DNA from: Insolitispirillum peregrinum
Lineage (GTDB): Bacteria; Pseudomonadota; Alphaproteobacteria; Rhodospirillales; Rhodospirillaceae
Reading direction: 5' to 3'
NCBI RefSeq assembly: GCF_900156605.1
Contig: NZ_FTOA01000002.1
Location: 186,001-250,000 of the forward strand
Length of the DNA stretch: 64,000 nucleotides
Of the stretch, positions 8,719 to 16,820 are shown piece by piece; positions within the stretch are counted from its first letter, which is position 1; each line of letters opens with the position of its first letter. The notes beneath the pieces are model-generated. The model was not told the origin of the DNA. It worked only from the letters and a program-made list of their open reading frames with translations, and searched no databases. The translations under genes were made by a program, and so were the position numbers.

Positions 8719-9555
8719 ATGCAAGGGCTCTACTGGATTGCCTCCTATCCCCGTTCGGGAAACACATGGCTCCGCCTGTTGCTGGACAGTTACCTGCACG
8801 GCGGAGCGGCGGTTGATATCAACCGGATCAGCCCGTCGGGCCTGATGTACAGTCGGGCCTTTGCCGATGATGTGCTGGGGATCGATACCGCTGACTTGTT
8901 GCCAGCCGAAATTCTGGCGTTGCGCCCACAGGTGATGCGGGCAATCCGGGACCGCCATGTCGATCCGGTGATGCTGAAAACCCATGATATGCGCCATCGT
9001 CTGGCCGACGGACAGTGGACACTCCCCGCCGATGTCAGTCTGGGGGGAGTCTATCTGGTCCGCGACCCGCGTGATGTGGCCCTGTCTTTGGCCCGTTTTC
9101 TCTCCTGTCCGCTGGATCAGGCGATTACCGTCATGGCAACGGCGGGGCAGCAGCGGGCGACGTCCCATGATCAGCAGGCGACGTATCTGGTCAATCTGTG
9201 GGGGAGCTGGAGTGAAAACGTCCGTAGCTGGCTGGCAGCGGACCCGTTCCCGATTCATCTGGTGCGCTATGAAGACCTGCGCGCCCGGCCCCGGCAGGTG
9301 ATGGCGGGCATTTTGCGGGCGTTTGATCTGCCGGTCGATCACGACCGCATCGTGGCAGCGGTGGCGGCGACGTCGCTGGAAATCCTGCACCAGCAGGAAC
9401 AGCAGCGGGGCTTTATCGAGTATGCGGGGCGTGAGCGTTTCTTTGGCAGCGGGGCGGTGGCGGGGTGGCGGCACAGGCTGACCCCGGCGCAGGCCGGGCG
9501 TATCCGAGACCAGCATGGCGAGGTTATGGCTCGCCTTGGCTATGAGGACCGGTAA
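8719..9555 (+). CDS. Sulfotransferase domain protein
   Basis: A 278-residue protein that should transfer sulfate from PAPS to an unknown acceptor. The 5'-phosphosulfate loop PRSGNTW lies at residues 11-17 and the 3'-phosphate motif VYLVRDPRDVALSLARF near 112. The architecture is that of the single-domain bacterial sulfotransferase family. The gene follows parB by 52 bases with a GGGGAGAGA-type ribosome binding site. It converges on the lasso cyclase gene, so it is outside that transcription unit, yet it is the nearest gene to it and could act on the same product; that link is only inference. Confidence 0.85.
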   Translation: MQGLYWIASYPRSGNTWLRLLLDSYLHGGAAVDINRISPSGLMYSRAFADDVLGIDTADLLPAEILALRPQVMRAIRDRHVDPVMLKTHDMRHRLADGQWTLPADVSLGGVYLVRDPRDVALSLARFLSCPLDQAITVMATAGQQRATSHDQQATYLVNLWGSWSENVRSWLAADPFPIHLVRYEDLRARPRQVMAGILRAFDLPVDHDRIVAAVAATSLEILHQQEQQRGFIEYAGRERFFGSGAVAGWRHRLTPAQAGRIRDQHGEVMARLGYEDR

Positions 9556-9857
9556 ACCACGCCACAGGACGTGACGAAAAACAAAAAGATCATGGAGCGC
9601 TGCTCCAGGCCTCGCTGGGGCCTTAGAGCATTTTCAAGTTGACCGTCGACGGTCAACGGCTCGGAAAATGCGGCCCTAAAAGGGAAGAGCGTTTCCGCTC
9701 GGTGTGAAAACGCTCTAAGGCCCCAGACCCCATTGACTTGATTTTTAAAGAAAAAATGGGGGTTCGGGGGCTTTGTCCCCCGGGCAGGTGCGGACGGTAG
9801 TCCGCTATTCTCCACCAACTGTGGTGTACTGTGGCGTCAGATTGAACGTACAATGGT
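9556..9857. repeat. Composite palindromic repeat region between convergent genes
   Basis: No gene is seen here. TGGAGC-GCT-GCTCCA (9593-9607) is followed by a 13-bp inverted repeat, GGGGCCTTAGAGC (9617-9629) with GCTCTAAGGCCCC (9712-9724). Between these arms are a nested hairpin GCATTTTC/GAAAATGC (9628-9635, 9664-9671) around the perfect palindrome GTTGACCGTCGACGGTCAAC (9638-9657), and a hairpin AGAGCGTTT/AAACGCTCT (9686-9716). Further GC-rich repeats follow to about 9780. The outer parts match, in reverse, the element at 47250-47300, which lacks the inner block. Confidence 0.8.
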
Positions 9858-11780
9858 CTAGCGGTTGCTGCCACTGGCCCAGCGGACAAAGCGGCCCATC
9901 TGGATGGCATTGGACACCGTGAAGCCGTACAGCAGGCGGTTGCTGGCGGGCATTTTGTCGGCCTCGGGCCACTGGTCCAGCAGATGGCGCAGGCGCGGCA
10001 GGTCCAGCATCTCGGACAGCATCTGGTTGTCGGCAAAGCTGTCAAGGGCATCGGTAAAGGCAGCGCGTTGCGGCTGCAGGCGGTGAGGCCATTCGACAGC
10101 CTGCTGTCCCCCTAGAGACTCGTTGACGATGCTGTCCGGGGCATGGTCTTGCAACAGCCGACGGATCAGGCTGCGGGGGCGACCATCAAGGATGTAGTGC
10201 TCGCGCGGGATGGCCAGACAGAATTCCAGCAAATCCCGATCACCGAACACGTCGCGCAGGTGCAGGCCATAGGTGATTTCCAGCGCCATGCTGCTGGGCA
10301 GGCTGAGGACGCGCTGCTGAGTGAGGAAATACAGGCACTGCTGGCGTGAAGATGTGCCCAGTTCACGGATCAGGCTTTCGTCGTGGGCGTCAAGATAGTC
10401 TTCGACACCGACCTGCTCGATCCACGACTGGCGCAGCAGGTTGAAGGCGGTCAGGGGAGGAGGCCGGTTGCGCAGCCGCCGCAATTGGTAAAACAGCGGC
10501 CTGGGAATCATCGGGTTGATCAGGGTGGCCCGTAGAAACGGCAGCAGGGCTTTTCCCTGATAGCGGGCGACCTGTCGCAACAGGCGCAGCGCCGCCAGCG
10601 GGCGACCCTCGCGGGCCAGATCGTAAAAACACAAGAAACCGTCATAGCTGAGCGAGAAATTGCCCATACCGGCATTCAGAGCGACATCATGCCCCTGTTT
10701 TTGCATCGCCTGATAGGCCGAAGAGAACCAGCCCAGATGGCAGGCGTTGCTGCACGGCAGGCCGGTGGTCTGGAACAACAGGGTGGGATCGGTTTCAATG
10801 GCCGATGGGGTGCTGCTGTGGCACAGGGTTGTCTGCAATGCCGGATAGTCTGCCGCCAGCGCGGCGATTTTGGGGCGTTCGTCGGCATACCAGCCCCGGT
10901 CTGCGGTCACCGACAGGCCGGGGGGCGGGACGACGGTGTAACTGTGGACCGGCACCGGCGGCTGCTGGCGCAAGGCAGCGGTCAGCATCGCCGTGCTGTC
11001 GAGACCGCCGCTGGCGAGAAAGGCCGGTTTGCTGGTTTGGCGCAGGCGGCGGGTGACGGCCTGCTGCAACAGGGCGTCGGCCTGCTCGAGGTACTCCTGA
11101 TCGGACGACAGCCGTATGCGCTGGTTGTTCTCTGGTTGCCACAGCGGCACGTGCCGCTGACCATCGGCACGGATGTCCAGCAGGGTACCGGGGGGAACCT
11201 GCCCGATATTCTGGTACACACTGCGACCAAGATCGCCGACCCGACCAGCAAAGCGGGTGGTCAGCGCCAGCATGTCCAGCGTGCGGGGAACGGTGGGAAT
11301 GCGGTGCAGCAGGGCAACGGTGTTGGCAAAGTGGCAGTCCGTGCCATCCCGGTGCCAGTACAGCAGCCTGCCAGCCAGTGGAGCGACGGCCAGCACCAGC
11401 CGCTGATCGGCGGGGGACCAGTGCGCCAGCGCAAAGTCTCCGGCCAGTTTCCCCAGCGTTTCCGCACCGCGTCGGGTGATCCAGTGGGCAAGCAGGACGG
11501 TATCGGGCGTATCGGTGGCAACAGACAGGCCGCGGGCAACGTCTGCCGAGTCGAACAGGCAGCCGGTCAACAGGGTGACGCTGCCGCGCTCATCCTGATA
11601 CAGCGATAGCGGAAAAGCCTGTCCGGCCTGCTGGGGAAAGGTCAGGGCACAGAGGTGATCGTCGTGGACTCCATATCCACCAACGGCCAGACACGACGCC
11701 AGCAATCGCTGTCCCAGATGTGGATCAAGGACCGAATGCCCAAAGGCAACCGATCCCAGAACGTGTGCCAGACGGCCCAT
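9858..11780 (-). CDS. Asparagine synthetase-like lasso peptide cyclase (C protein)
   Basis: The 640-residue protein resembles class B asparagine synthetase and the lasso cyclases derived from it, which adenylate an Asp/Glu side chain and close the macrolactam ring. The PP-loop FLASGGLDSTAML lies near residues 254-266. The N-terminal third resembles the glutaminase fold but begins MGRLAHVLG, without the N-terminal catalytic cysteine of true asparagine synthetase. The C-terminal half (ALEITYGLHLRDVFGDRDLLEFCLAIP) is the usual synthetase lobe. It follows the 60-aa precursor gene by 40 bases on the same strand. Without the precursor, kinase and RRE neighbours it could only be called asparagine-synthase family. 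Confidence 0.85.
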   Translation of the reverse strand: MGRLAHVLGSVAFGHSVLDPHLGQRLLASCLAVGGYGVHDDHLCALTFPQQAGQAFPLSLYQDERGSVTLLTGCLFDSADVARGLSVATDTPDTVLLAHWITRRGAETLGKLAGDFALAHWSPADQRLVLAVAPLAGRLLYWHRDGTDCHFANTVALLHRIPTVPRTLDMLALTTRFAGRVGDLGRSVYQNIGQVPPGTLLDIRADGQRHVPLWQPENNQRIRLSSDQEYLEQADALLQQAVTRRLRQTSKPAFLASGGLDSTAMLTAALRQQPPVPVHSYTVVPPPGLSVTADRGWYADERPKIAALAADYPALQTTLCHSSTPSAIETDPTLLFQTTGLPCSNACHLGWFSSAYQAMQKQGHDVALNAGMGNFSLSYDGFLCFYDLAREGRPLAALRLLRQVARYQGKALLPFLRATLINPMIPRPLFYQLRRLRNRPPPLTAFNLLRQSWIEQVGVEDYLDAHDESLIRELGTSSRQQCLYFLTQQRVLSLPSSMALEITYGLHLRDVFGDRDLLEFCLAIPREHYILDGRPRSLIRRLLQDHAPDSIVNESLGGQQAVEWPHRLQPQRAAFTDALDSFADNQMLSEMLDLPRLRHLLDQWPEADKMPASNRLLYGFTVSNAIQMGRFVRWASGSNR

Positions 11781-11820
11781 GCGAGGGGTTCTCTATGCTG
11801 GTTCCAGCCGCGGGCAGACC

Positions 11821-12003
11821 TCAGGACAGCGTATAGGTTCCGCTGCCGTCATCACCCGCGCTGATGTTGCCTGCGGTGAATTCGGTCACCGTCATGGCGG
11901 TCACGGTGTCCAGCGGCGGAACCCAGGTGGGAATGGGGGCGGGCGACGAAGAGGCTGGTGCCGGTGTGGAATCGGTCTGAGTGTTCATTGCTGTCATGCC
12001 CAT
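11821..12003 (-). CDS. Putative lasso peptide precursor (A peptide)
   Basis: A 60-residue open frame between the kinase and cyclase genes on their strand. The leader is Pro/Ala/Thr-rich, with PTWVPPLDTV recalling the aromatic-xxP motif bound by RRE proteins. The last 16 residues, GNISAGDDGSGTYTLS (bases 11824-11871), fit a lasso core: Gly at position 1, Asp at 7 and 8 for ring closure, and Thr at the -2 leader position (FTA|GN). The core ends in serine, the residue phosphorylated by kinases of paeninodin-type clusters. The start is uncertain: ATG at 12003, 11997 or 11988. I recognise no known lasso peptide with this core. Confidence 0.72.
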   Translation of the reverse strand: MGMTAMNTQTDSTPAPASSSPAPIPTWVPPLDTVTAMTVTEFTAGNISAGDDGSGTYTLS

Positions 12004-12145
12004 GGAGAGGAAAAGTCCTTGGGAACAATCTTAAGTTTTGTATCCCGCCCTGTCAATTGACCCTGTCCTGATATCTCTGCCGGGTGATGGTATTGTCGGG
12101 TGCCAGAGCCGTGAGCGCACACGCGGGAACCGGTTTTGCGCCCAA

Positions 12146-13108
12146 TCACGGCGCCAGCAGGAGCCGGACCAGAGCGGGCAGCGCGGACAGGTCATCCTGG
12201 CGGCGCAATTCGGCAAAGGGAACGTGCTGTGCCACTGCTGCCAGTGCCAGCAACATGTCGGCTTGATAGCCCATGGCGATGCCCAGACGGGGGCGGTGGA
12301 ACAGGTCATATTGTCGTAAGGCGGTGCTGCCCCGCAGCGGAAACAGCCCACCGTCATCCGGCTGCGCAACCCTCCGCAACAGGACGACCTGCCGCAGTGC
12401 CATCCGCTGTCTGGCGGCGGACGGGACGGGGACCTTGAACTTGTTCTGCCCCTCCCGCACCGGCTCCAGAGGCCCGGTGGGGATGGCAAGATGCCGGGCG
12501 GCATCCTGCCACAGCTTCAGATAGGCGAGACAGGGCAGGATGGTCGGGGAACCGGGAATGGAAACATCCAGCGCGCACAGATCATCGGACAACAGGGGGT
12601 AGCCATGCTGGTAAAACGTGGCCGCCAGTGTCGATTTGCCAAGGCCGGACGGGCCAGACAGCAGCAAGGCCCGTCCATTGATGTCGATGGCGCTGGCATG
12701 CAGGGGGATCAGCCCCCGGCGATAGCACAGGGCGGCCAGCACGGTCCCGAAAAAGAACAACCGTACCTCGGGGCTGTCGATGGTCATTCCGACCGCCGGA
12801 GCGATGGTGATCGTTGAGGGTTCGCCCCGTTGACCATCAAGCCGATAGGTCGCAATCTCCGGGACCACGAACCGGAAGGTGCTGTCGGTGAAATCGAGCA
12901 GCGGTCCAAAGCGGTGGACTGCACCCTCAAGGGGGGCCGCTGCTCCTTGACAAATGCGGACGTCGGGGCTGTGTCCGGGGTCTCCATCCCACGCTGCCAG
13001 CTCCGGGAACTGCCCATCGCTGTGGACCCGCCATCCGAACAGGGTATAGTCATGGCCGTTCTGGAGCGGGGGATGCGCCGTGTTCTGCTGGACAAGCATT
13101 TCAGACAT
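12146..13108 (-). CDS. HPr kinase-like serine kinase of lasso peptide cluster (K protein)
   Basis: The 320-residue protein carries the HPr kinase/phosphorylase C-terminal fold: LHASAIDINGRALLLSGPSGLGKST (P-loop at about 152-160) and SDDLCALD near 174. It lacks the HPrK N-terminal domain but has a 130-residue lead beginning with FGWRVHSDGQFPEL, as in lasso-peptide kinases that phosphorylate the C-terminal serine. The frame is open to 13171; ATG 13108 is preferred because it leaves room for a divergent promoter, though no good ribosome binding site is visible. The precursor and cyclase genes lie downstream. It could instead belong to the HPr-rel-A type PqqD/kinase systems. Confidence 0.8.
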   Translation of the reverse strand: MSEMLVQQNTAHPPLQNGHDYTLFGWRVHSDGQFPELAAWDGDPGHSPDVRICQGAAAPLEGAVHRFGPLLDFTDSTFRFVVPEIATYRLDGQRGEPSTITIAPAVGMTIDSPEVRLFFFGTVLAALCYRRGLIPLHASAIDINGRALLLSGPSGLGKSTLAATFYQHGYPLLSDDLCALDVSIPGSPTILPCLAYLKLWQDAARHLAIPTGPLEPVREGQNKFKVPVPSAARQRMALRQVVLLRRVAQPDDGGLFPLRGSTALRQYDLFHRPRLGIAMGYQADMLLALAAVAQHVPFAELRRQDDLSALPALVRLLLAP

Positions 13109-13194
13109 GGGATAAATTTTCGGCCTGCTTTCGAGGTGAAAAGAGTCACCCATAAGAAAGTGGCAAGTCAAGGTATTCCGGGAGGGAATGGGAC

Positions 13195-13491
13195 ATGATT
13201 GAAGAAACCGACATGATTTCCAGAAATCAGACCATTCTTTCTGTTGATGTGCACGACGAGACCGTTTTGTTCAGTGCCAAAAATGGTATGTACTATAACC
13301 TGTCTGCCACCAGTCGCGAGATCTGGGCACGGCTTGCCGATCCGATCCGGGTTGGCAGCCTTTATGATGACCTGACGTCCTTCTATGGCGGGGAGCGGGC
13401 CGTCATTGCGACCGATGCTGGTGCGTTCCTGCTCCACTTGCAGGGATTGGGTGTGGTGGAGGTCACCCGTGGCCCGGTCGGCAGCGAGTGA
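13195..13491 (+). CDS. PqqD-like RRE protein (lasso B1-type leader recognition)
   Basis: A 98-residue protein with the PqqD fold: VDVHDETVLFSAKNGMYYNLSATSREIWARL, then a helical part that ends LLHLQGLGVVEV. Such proteins bind the leader of a ribosomal peptide and present it to the maturing enzymes. The ATG at 13195 has a GGGAGGGA ribosome binding site. It is transcribed away from the kinase-precursor-cyclase genes. The partner B2 cysteine protease (transglutaminase-like), normally fused or adjacent, is not encoded next to it or anywhere I could see in the window. Confidence 0.85.
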   Translation: MIEETDMISRNQTILSVDVHDETVLFSAKNGMYYNLSATSREIWARLADPIRVGSLYDDLTSFYGGERAVIATDAGAFLLHLQGLGVVEVTRGPVGSE

Positions 13492-13501
13492 CCCCCCACC
13501 C

Positions 13502-15352
13502 TTACCTTGACGCGTTTTTCCCGCCTCGGGCATGGGTGTGCGCCAGTTCGCCAAGGGCGGTATACAGGGCGTGGATCGGTGTTTCCCACTGTCCCCATTC
13601 TTCTTGATGGAACAGGCGCATCCGGGGATACCACGGTGTGTCTTCCCGTCGGTGCAGCCAGCGCCAGCAATTGTCAAACCGTGACAGCATCAGCACCGGC
13701 ACATCCAGCCCGCCAGCCAGATGGGCAACCGAGGTATCAACAGTCACCACCACATCCAGATGGCGGATCAGCGCGGCAGTGTCGGCGAAATCCCGCACCT
13801 CGTCCATCCAGTCGTGGATCGGAAACGGTGCCTCGGCCAATTGCAGTCGCGGTGGCCCCAGTTGCAGGTTGACGTAATCAACGCCAGACAGGCCACCCAG
13901 CGGGGCCAGAGCGGCCAGCGCGATGCTGCGGCGGCGGTCGGTATTGCTGGCGACCGGATCGTGCGCCCGGTGGTCCCCCGCCCATACCAGACCGACTTTC
14001 AGGCCACGCAGACCAGCCAGACGGGATGCCCAGACATCCGTATCCTCCGCTGCCGGGGCAAGATAGGGGGGGAACGCCTGAATGGCATCGGGCCGGATGC
14101 CAAAGCGGTGCGGCAGGGATAACAGGGGAAGACCATAATCCCAGCAGGCGGGGTCCGCCCGCAGTCCCTGTTCCTCGACCTGCAGGCGCGGGTCGGATAC
14201 CCGGAACAGGCGGATCAGCGACGGGGGGGCCAGCAGTCCGACGGTTGCCCCCTGGTCGGCCAGCTGGCGGGCATAGCGGAAGAAATGCAGGCTGTCGCCC
14301 TGGCCCTGTTCGCATTCCAGCAGAATTCGCAGGCCGCGCGGGTCGCCACCGGGCCAGCGGGGCAGCGGTTCGATGCCATGCCAGACGATGCTATTGCGCG
14401 GGTAGCGGGAACGGGCCTCGTACAGCTCCCACCCCTGTTCCCAGTTGCCCGAGCGCAGGGCGTCGCAGGCGTGCAGAAAGGTCATCATCCCCGCCTGACT
14501 ACCGGGTGACAGGGTGCAGGCTTGCTGATGCAGGGCCGTACTGCGGTCAAAATCGCCGTGCAAACCGGCAATGGCGGCCAGATTGGTATAGGGAACGGCG
14601 GAGTTTGGCTGATGACGGAGCGCTTCTTCAAAGGCGTGCCGTGACTCGTCAAAACGCCCCTGAAGACGCAGGGCAACGCCCAGATTGATCCAGCCCCCCG
14701 GGCTGTGCGGGTCAATGCTGTCAAGGATGTGCCGGGCGACGGCCTCGGCCTTGTCCTGATTGCCCATCGTGCTTTCAATGGACGACAGGTTGATCAGGGT
14801 GATGTGGTCGTCGGGATACAGTTCGGCGGCAACCTTGATTGTGTTATGGGCTTCGACGAATTGCCCCAACCGTTCATAGGTGACGGCCAGATCGCACAGG
14901 ATGCCAGAGACGGCAGCATTGATCCCGGCGGCTTCTTCCAGCAGGGTGCGGGCGCCTTCAAGGTGGCCGTCGTTCATCAGGGCCGAGGCGGCCACATGCA
15001 GCAATCCAGCCAGTTGGGCGTTGCTGGAATGGCCGGGAACCCGGCGATTGACCTCGCGCAGGACCTCGATGGCCGGGATCTCGTTCCCGTTCGCCAGATG
15101 GGCCTGCGCCAGTTCGACCAGCGCGTGATTCATGTCCGGGCGCAGCCTGACCGCCCGCTCCAGGGTCTGGATCGCCTGCTGGTGCGCCCCCGCCGTCCGG
15201 TGCAGGGTGCCAAGCAGGGTCAAGGCCGCCGCGTCGGCGCCGCCAGCATCATCCATCTGGCCGAGAAGGGTGCGGGCTGGCTCGAGCCTGCCTTCACCGT
15301 ACAAAAGACATGCTTGTTCAAAAGACACGGGCGGACCCTTCTTTTCAGGCAA
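13502..15352 (-). CDS. TPR-repeat protein with C-terminal glycosyltransferase-like domain
   Basis: A 616-residue protein. Residues about 10-300 are tandem tetratricopeptide repeats (for example GWINLGVALRLQGRFDESRHAFEEALRHQPNS). The C-terminal half shows GLRILLECEQGQGDSLHFFRYARQLADQGATV, VGLVWAGDHRAHD and VVTVDTSVAHLAGGLDVPVLMLSRFDNCWRWLHRREDTPWYPRMRLF, a pattern known in bacterial TPR proteins whose tail resembles GT9/GT41 glycosyltransferases. No signal peptide is seen. Its stop lies 10 bases from that of the PqqD-like gene on the other strand. The acceptor is unknown; a role in glycosylating a surface structure or the nearby tail-like proteins would be guesswork. Confidence 0.8.
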   Translation of the reverse strand: MPEKKGPPVSFEQACLLYGEGRLEPARTLLGQMDDAGGADAAALTLLGTLHRTAGAHQQAIQTLERAVRLRPDMNHALVELAQAHLANGNEIPAIEVLREVNRRVPGHSSNAQLAGLLHVAASALMNDGHLEGARTLLEEAAGINAAVSGILCDLAVTYERLGQFVEAHNTIKVAAELYPDDHITLINLSSIESTMGNQDKAEAVARHILDSIDPHSPGGWINLGVALRLQGRFDESRHAFEEALRHQPNSAVPYTNLAAIAGLHGDFDRSTALHQQACTLSPGSQAGMMTFLHACDALRSGNWEQGWELYEARSRYPRNSIVWHGIEPLPRWPGGDPRGLRILLECEQGQGDSLHFFRYARQLADQGATVGLLAPPSLIRLFRVSDPRLQVEEQGLRADPACWDYGLPLLSLPHRFGIRPDAIQAFPPYLAPAAEDTDVWASRLAGLRGLKVGLVWAGDHRAHDPVASNTDRRRSIALAALAPLGGLSGVDYVNLQLGPPRLQLAEAPFPIHDWMDEVRDFADTAALIRHLDVVVTVDTSVAHLAGGLDVPVLMLSRFDNCWRWLHRREDTPWYPRMRLFHQEEWGQWETPIHALYTALGELAHTHARGGKNASR

Positions 15353-15427
15353 GACCCGGAGCGGTGAGCCTGAACGGTAAGCCGTGCCCCCGGGCTTCAG
15401 GTTTCAGGTGTGTCGCAGGGTTTTTGC

Positions 15428-15456
15428 GGAAACCGGTTTTCACGAAAACCGGTTCC
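15428..15456. repeat. Palindrome of the AACCGGTTTTC repeat type
   Basis: GGAAACCGGTTTT-CACG-AAAACCGGTTCC forms a 12- to 13-bp hairpin behind the first tail-collar gene. It shares the AACCGGTTTTC core with the repeats at 29905, 29963 and 61291. Confidence 0.6.
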
Positions 15457-15474
15457 CCCGTTTCGGGCACTGTG

Positions 15475-16050
15475 TTAGTTCGGATTCGGCATGAATATGC
15501 CCTCATAGCAAATGCAGAAATTGAGCGGCAAGTACGGCTGGACGTTGTTGTGGGCCTGCCCCGAGCCAGCAACGCTGATACTGTACTGGCTCATCTCGGC
15601 CGTTGGAGTGGTGTTGGAAGACCAGATATCGTAGGTGTTGGCCCCTGACCGGACGAGCCCGAGGTAGCAGGTGCTGTCCGCCGTTGCAACCTGCGTCACC
15701 GCGACTGTTGGCCCATAGCCTTGTGCGGTGTGGGAATGGCTGGGCATCTGGCTCCAGGAAAGGGTAACTTCGTTGATCCCCCAGGCATTGCCCAGTGTCA
15801 TGTTTGCCGAGGAAAGGACGGTTGCGCTCGGGGGCAGAGGGCCGCCGTTAGCGGGAGAGACCACCGCCCGGCCCTGCATGTTGGGCAGGCCAAAGGTTGT
15901 TCTGTTGTCGCCGCCATACCTGAAGCCAAGCATGGCGAACAAGGCCTGATATTGGTTGATGCTTTGGATGCTGCCATTACAGGGAAGCCATCCCTGCGGC
16001 GTGAAGTTGAATGCAAATGGACGGATTTCCCCAATAAACGGGTCACTCAT
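15475..16050 (-). CDS. Phage tail collar-domain protein (microcystin-dependent protein family), copy 1
   Basis: A 191-residue protein with the tail-collar signature: MSDPFIGEIRPFAFNFTPQGWLPCNGS at the start and YGGDNRTTFGLPNMQGRAVVS in the middle. The C-terminus LPLNFCICYEGIFMPN is the family's usual end. The ATG at 16050 has an AAGGAG ribosome binding site. The same fold caps phage tail fibres, but many free-living bacteria carry two to three tandem copies of unknown function away from prophages, as here. It is the last of three paralogues on this strand; no phage structural gene is nearby. Confidence 0.85.
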   Translation of the reverse strand: MSDPFIGEIRPFAFNFTPQGWLPCNGSIQSINQYQALFAMLGFRYGGDNRTTFGLPNMQGRAVVSPANGGPLPPSATVLSSANMTLGNAWGINEVTLSWSQMPSHSHTAQGYGPTVAVTQVATADSTCYLGLVRSGANTYDIWSSNTTPTAEMSQYSISVAGSGQAHNNVQPYLPLNFCICYEGIFMPNPN

Positions 16051-16217
16051 GGGAAGTCTCCTTGAAAGAATGAGGCAGACGCCTATGGTCCTGCCATGAA
16101 TTACGTGCTCGACCGGGAGTGATGGTGTGACTCTGGTTCCTGCGTCTGGTCCGACAGGCTGTCACGCCCTTCTTCGGCCACAGTCGGGGGAAGGCAGGCG
16201 TCCTTACCTGAAACGCG

Positions 16218-16763
16218 CTACGATAAATTCGGGTAGATGCCGGAAATACAGATAATATAATTCATGTTGATAACCGGCATTCCATTGTAGTGCGGCTGTG
16301 ATCCTCCAACTGCGCTGACGGCGGTGGGTGCCGTGGTTGCCATGGCGACCAGGGTGCCGCCGGCGACCGGTTTGGCATAGCCGGTAAAGCCATTCGGCAG
16401 GGCGGCAGGCATGGAGCCGGACTGCGGAACGGTCTGGGTTGCAGGTGTGGTCAGCACGTTCAGGGTGTGGGTATGCGGCGGCAACTGTGCCTCGGTCAGG
16501 GTTACGGCAAAGGTGCCGCCGGTCGCCCCCAGGGGATAGGCGCTGGTGGTGGTGGTGGCTGTCGTGTTGATGCCGACGGGCAACACCAGTTGCAGGTTCG
16601 GCAACTGGAATTTGGTGACGCCGTCACCGCCATAGGTGACGCCGATCAGGGAATAAAGAGCCGGATAGGCCTGGATGGCAAGTGAGGCGCCATTGCACAG
16701 TGCCCAGTCCTGAGGGGCATAATTTCCGGCAAACAGCCGGATCTGGCCGATGAATGAGTCCAC
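16218..16763 (-). CDS. Phage tail collar-domain protein, copy 2
   Basis: The second paralogue, 181 residues, starting MDSFIGQIRLFAGNYAPQDWALCNGASL with YGGDGVTKFQLPNLQ in the middle and the ending MNYIICISGIYPNLS. The frame is open to 16820, but the GTG at 16763 follows AAGGAGAGACAAAC, giving both a strong ribosome binding site and the same N-terminus as the neighbours. The middle is rich in Thr and Ala. The spacing of 167 bases to copy 1 is long for an operon. Confidence 0.83.
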   Translation of the reverse strand: MDSFIGQIRLFAGNYAPQDWALCNGASLAIQAYPALYSLIGVTYGGDGVTKFQLPNLQLVLPVGINTTATTTTSAYPLGATGGTFAVTLTEAQLPPHTHTLNVLTTPATQTVPQSGSMPAALPNGFTGYAKPVAGGTLVAMATTAPTAVSAVGGSQPHYNGMPVINMNYIICISGIYPNLS

Positions 16764-16820
16764 GTTTGTCTCTCCTTGGCAGTCGCAGATGTCAAAGCTG
16801 ACGTTTGCAGGGCTGTGCAA

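Noticed and set aside
11140-11162. Palindrome CAGCGGCACGTGCCGCTG as a parS site
   Set aside because: It shares only CACGTG with parS and lies within the cyclase coding frame; the outer TGTTTC/GAAACA halves are absent.
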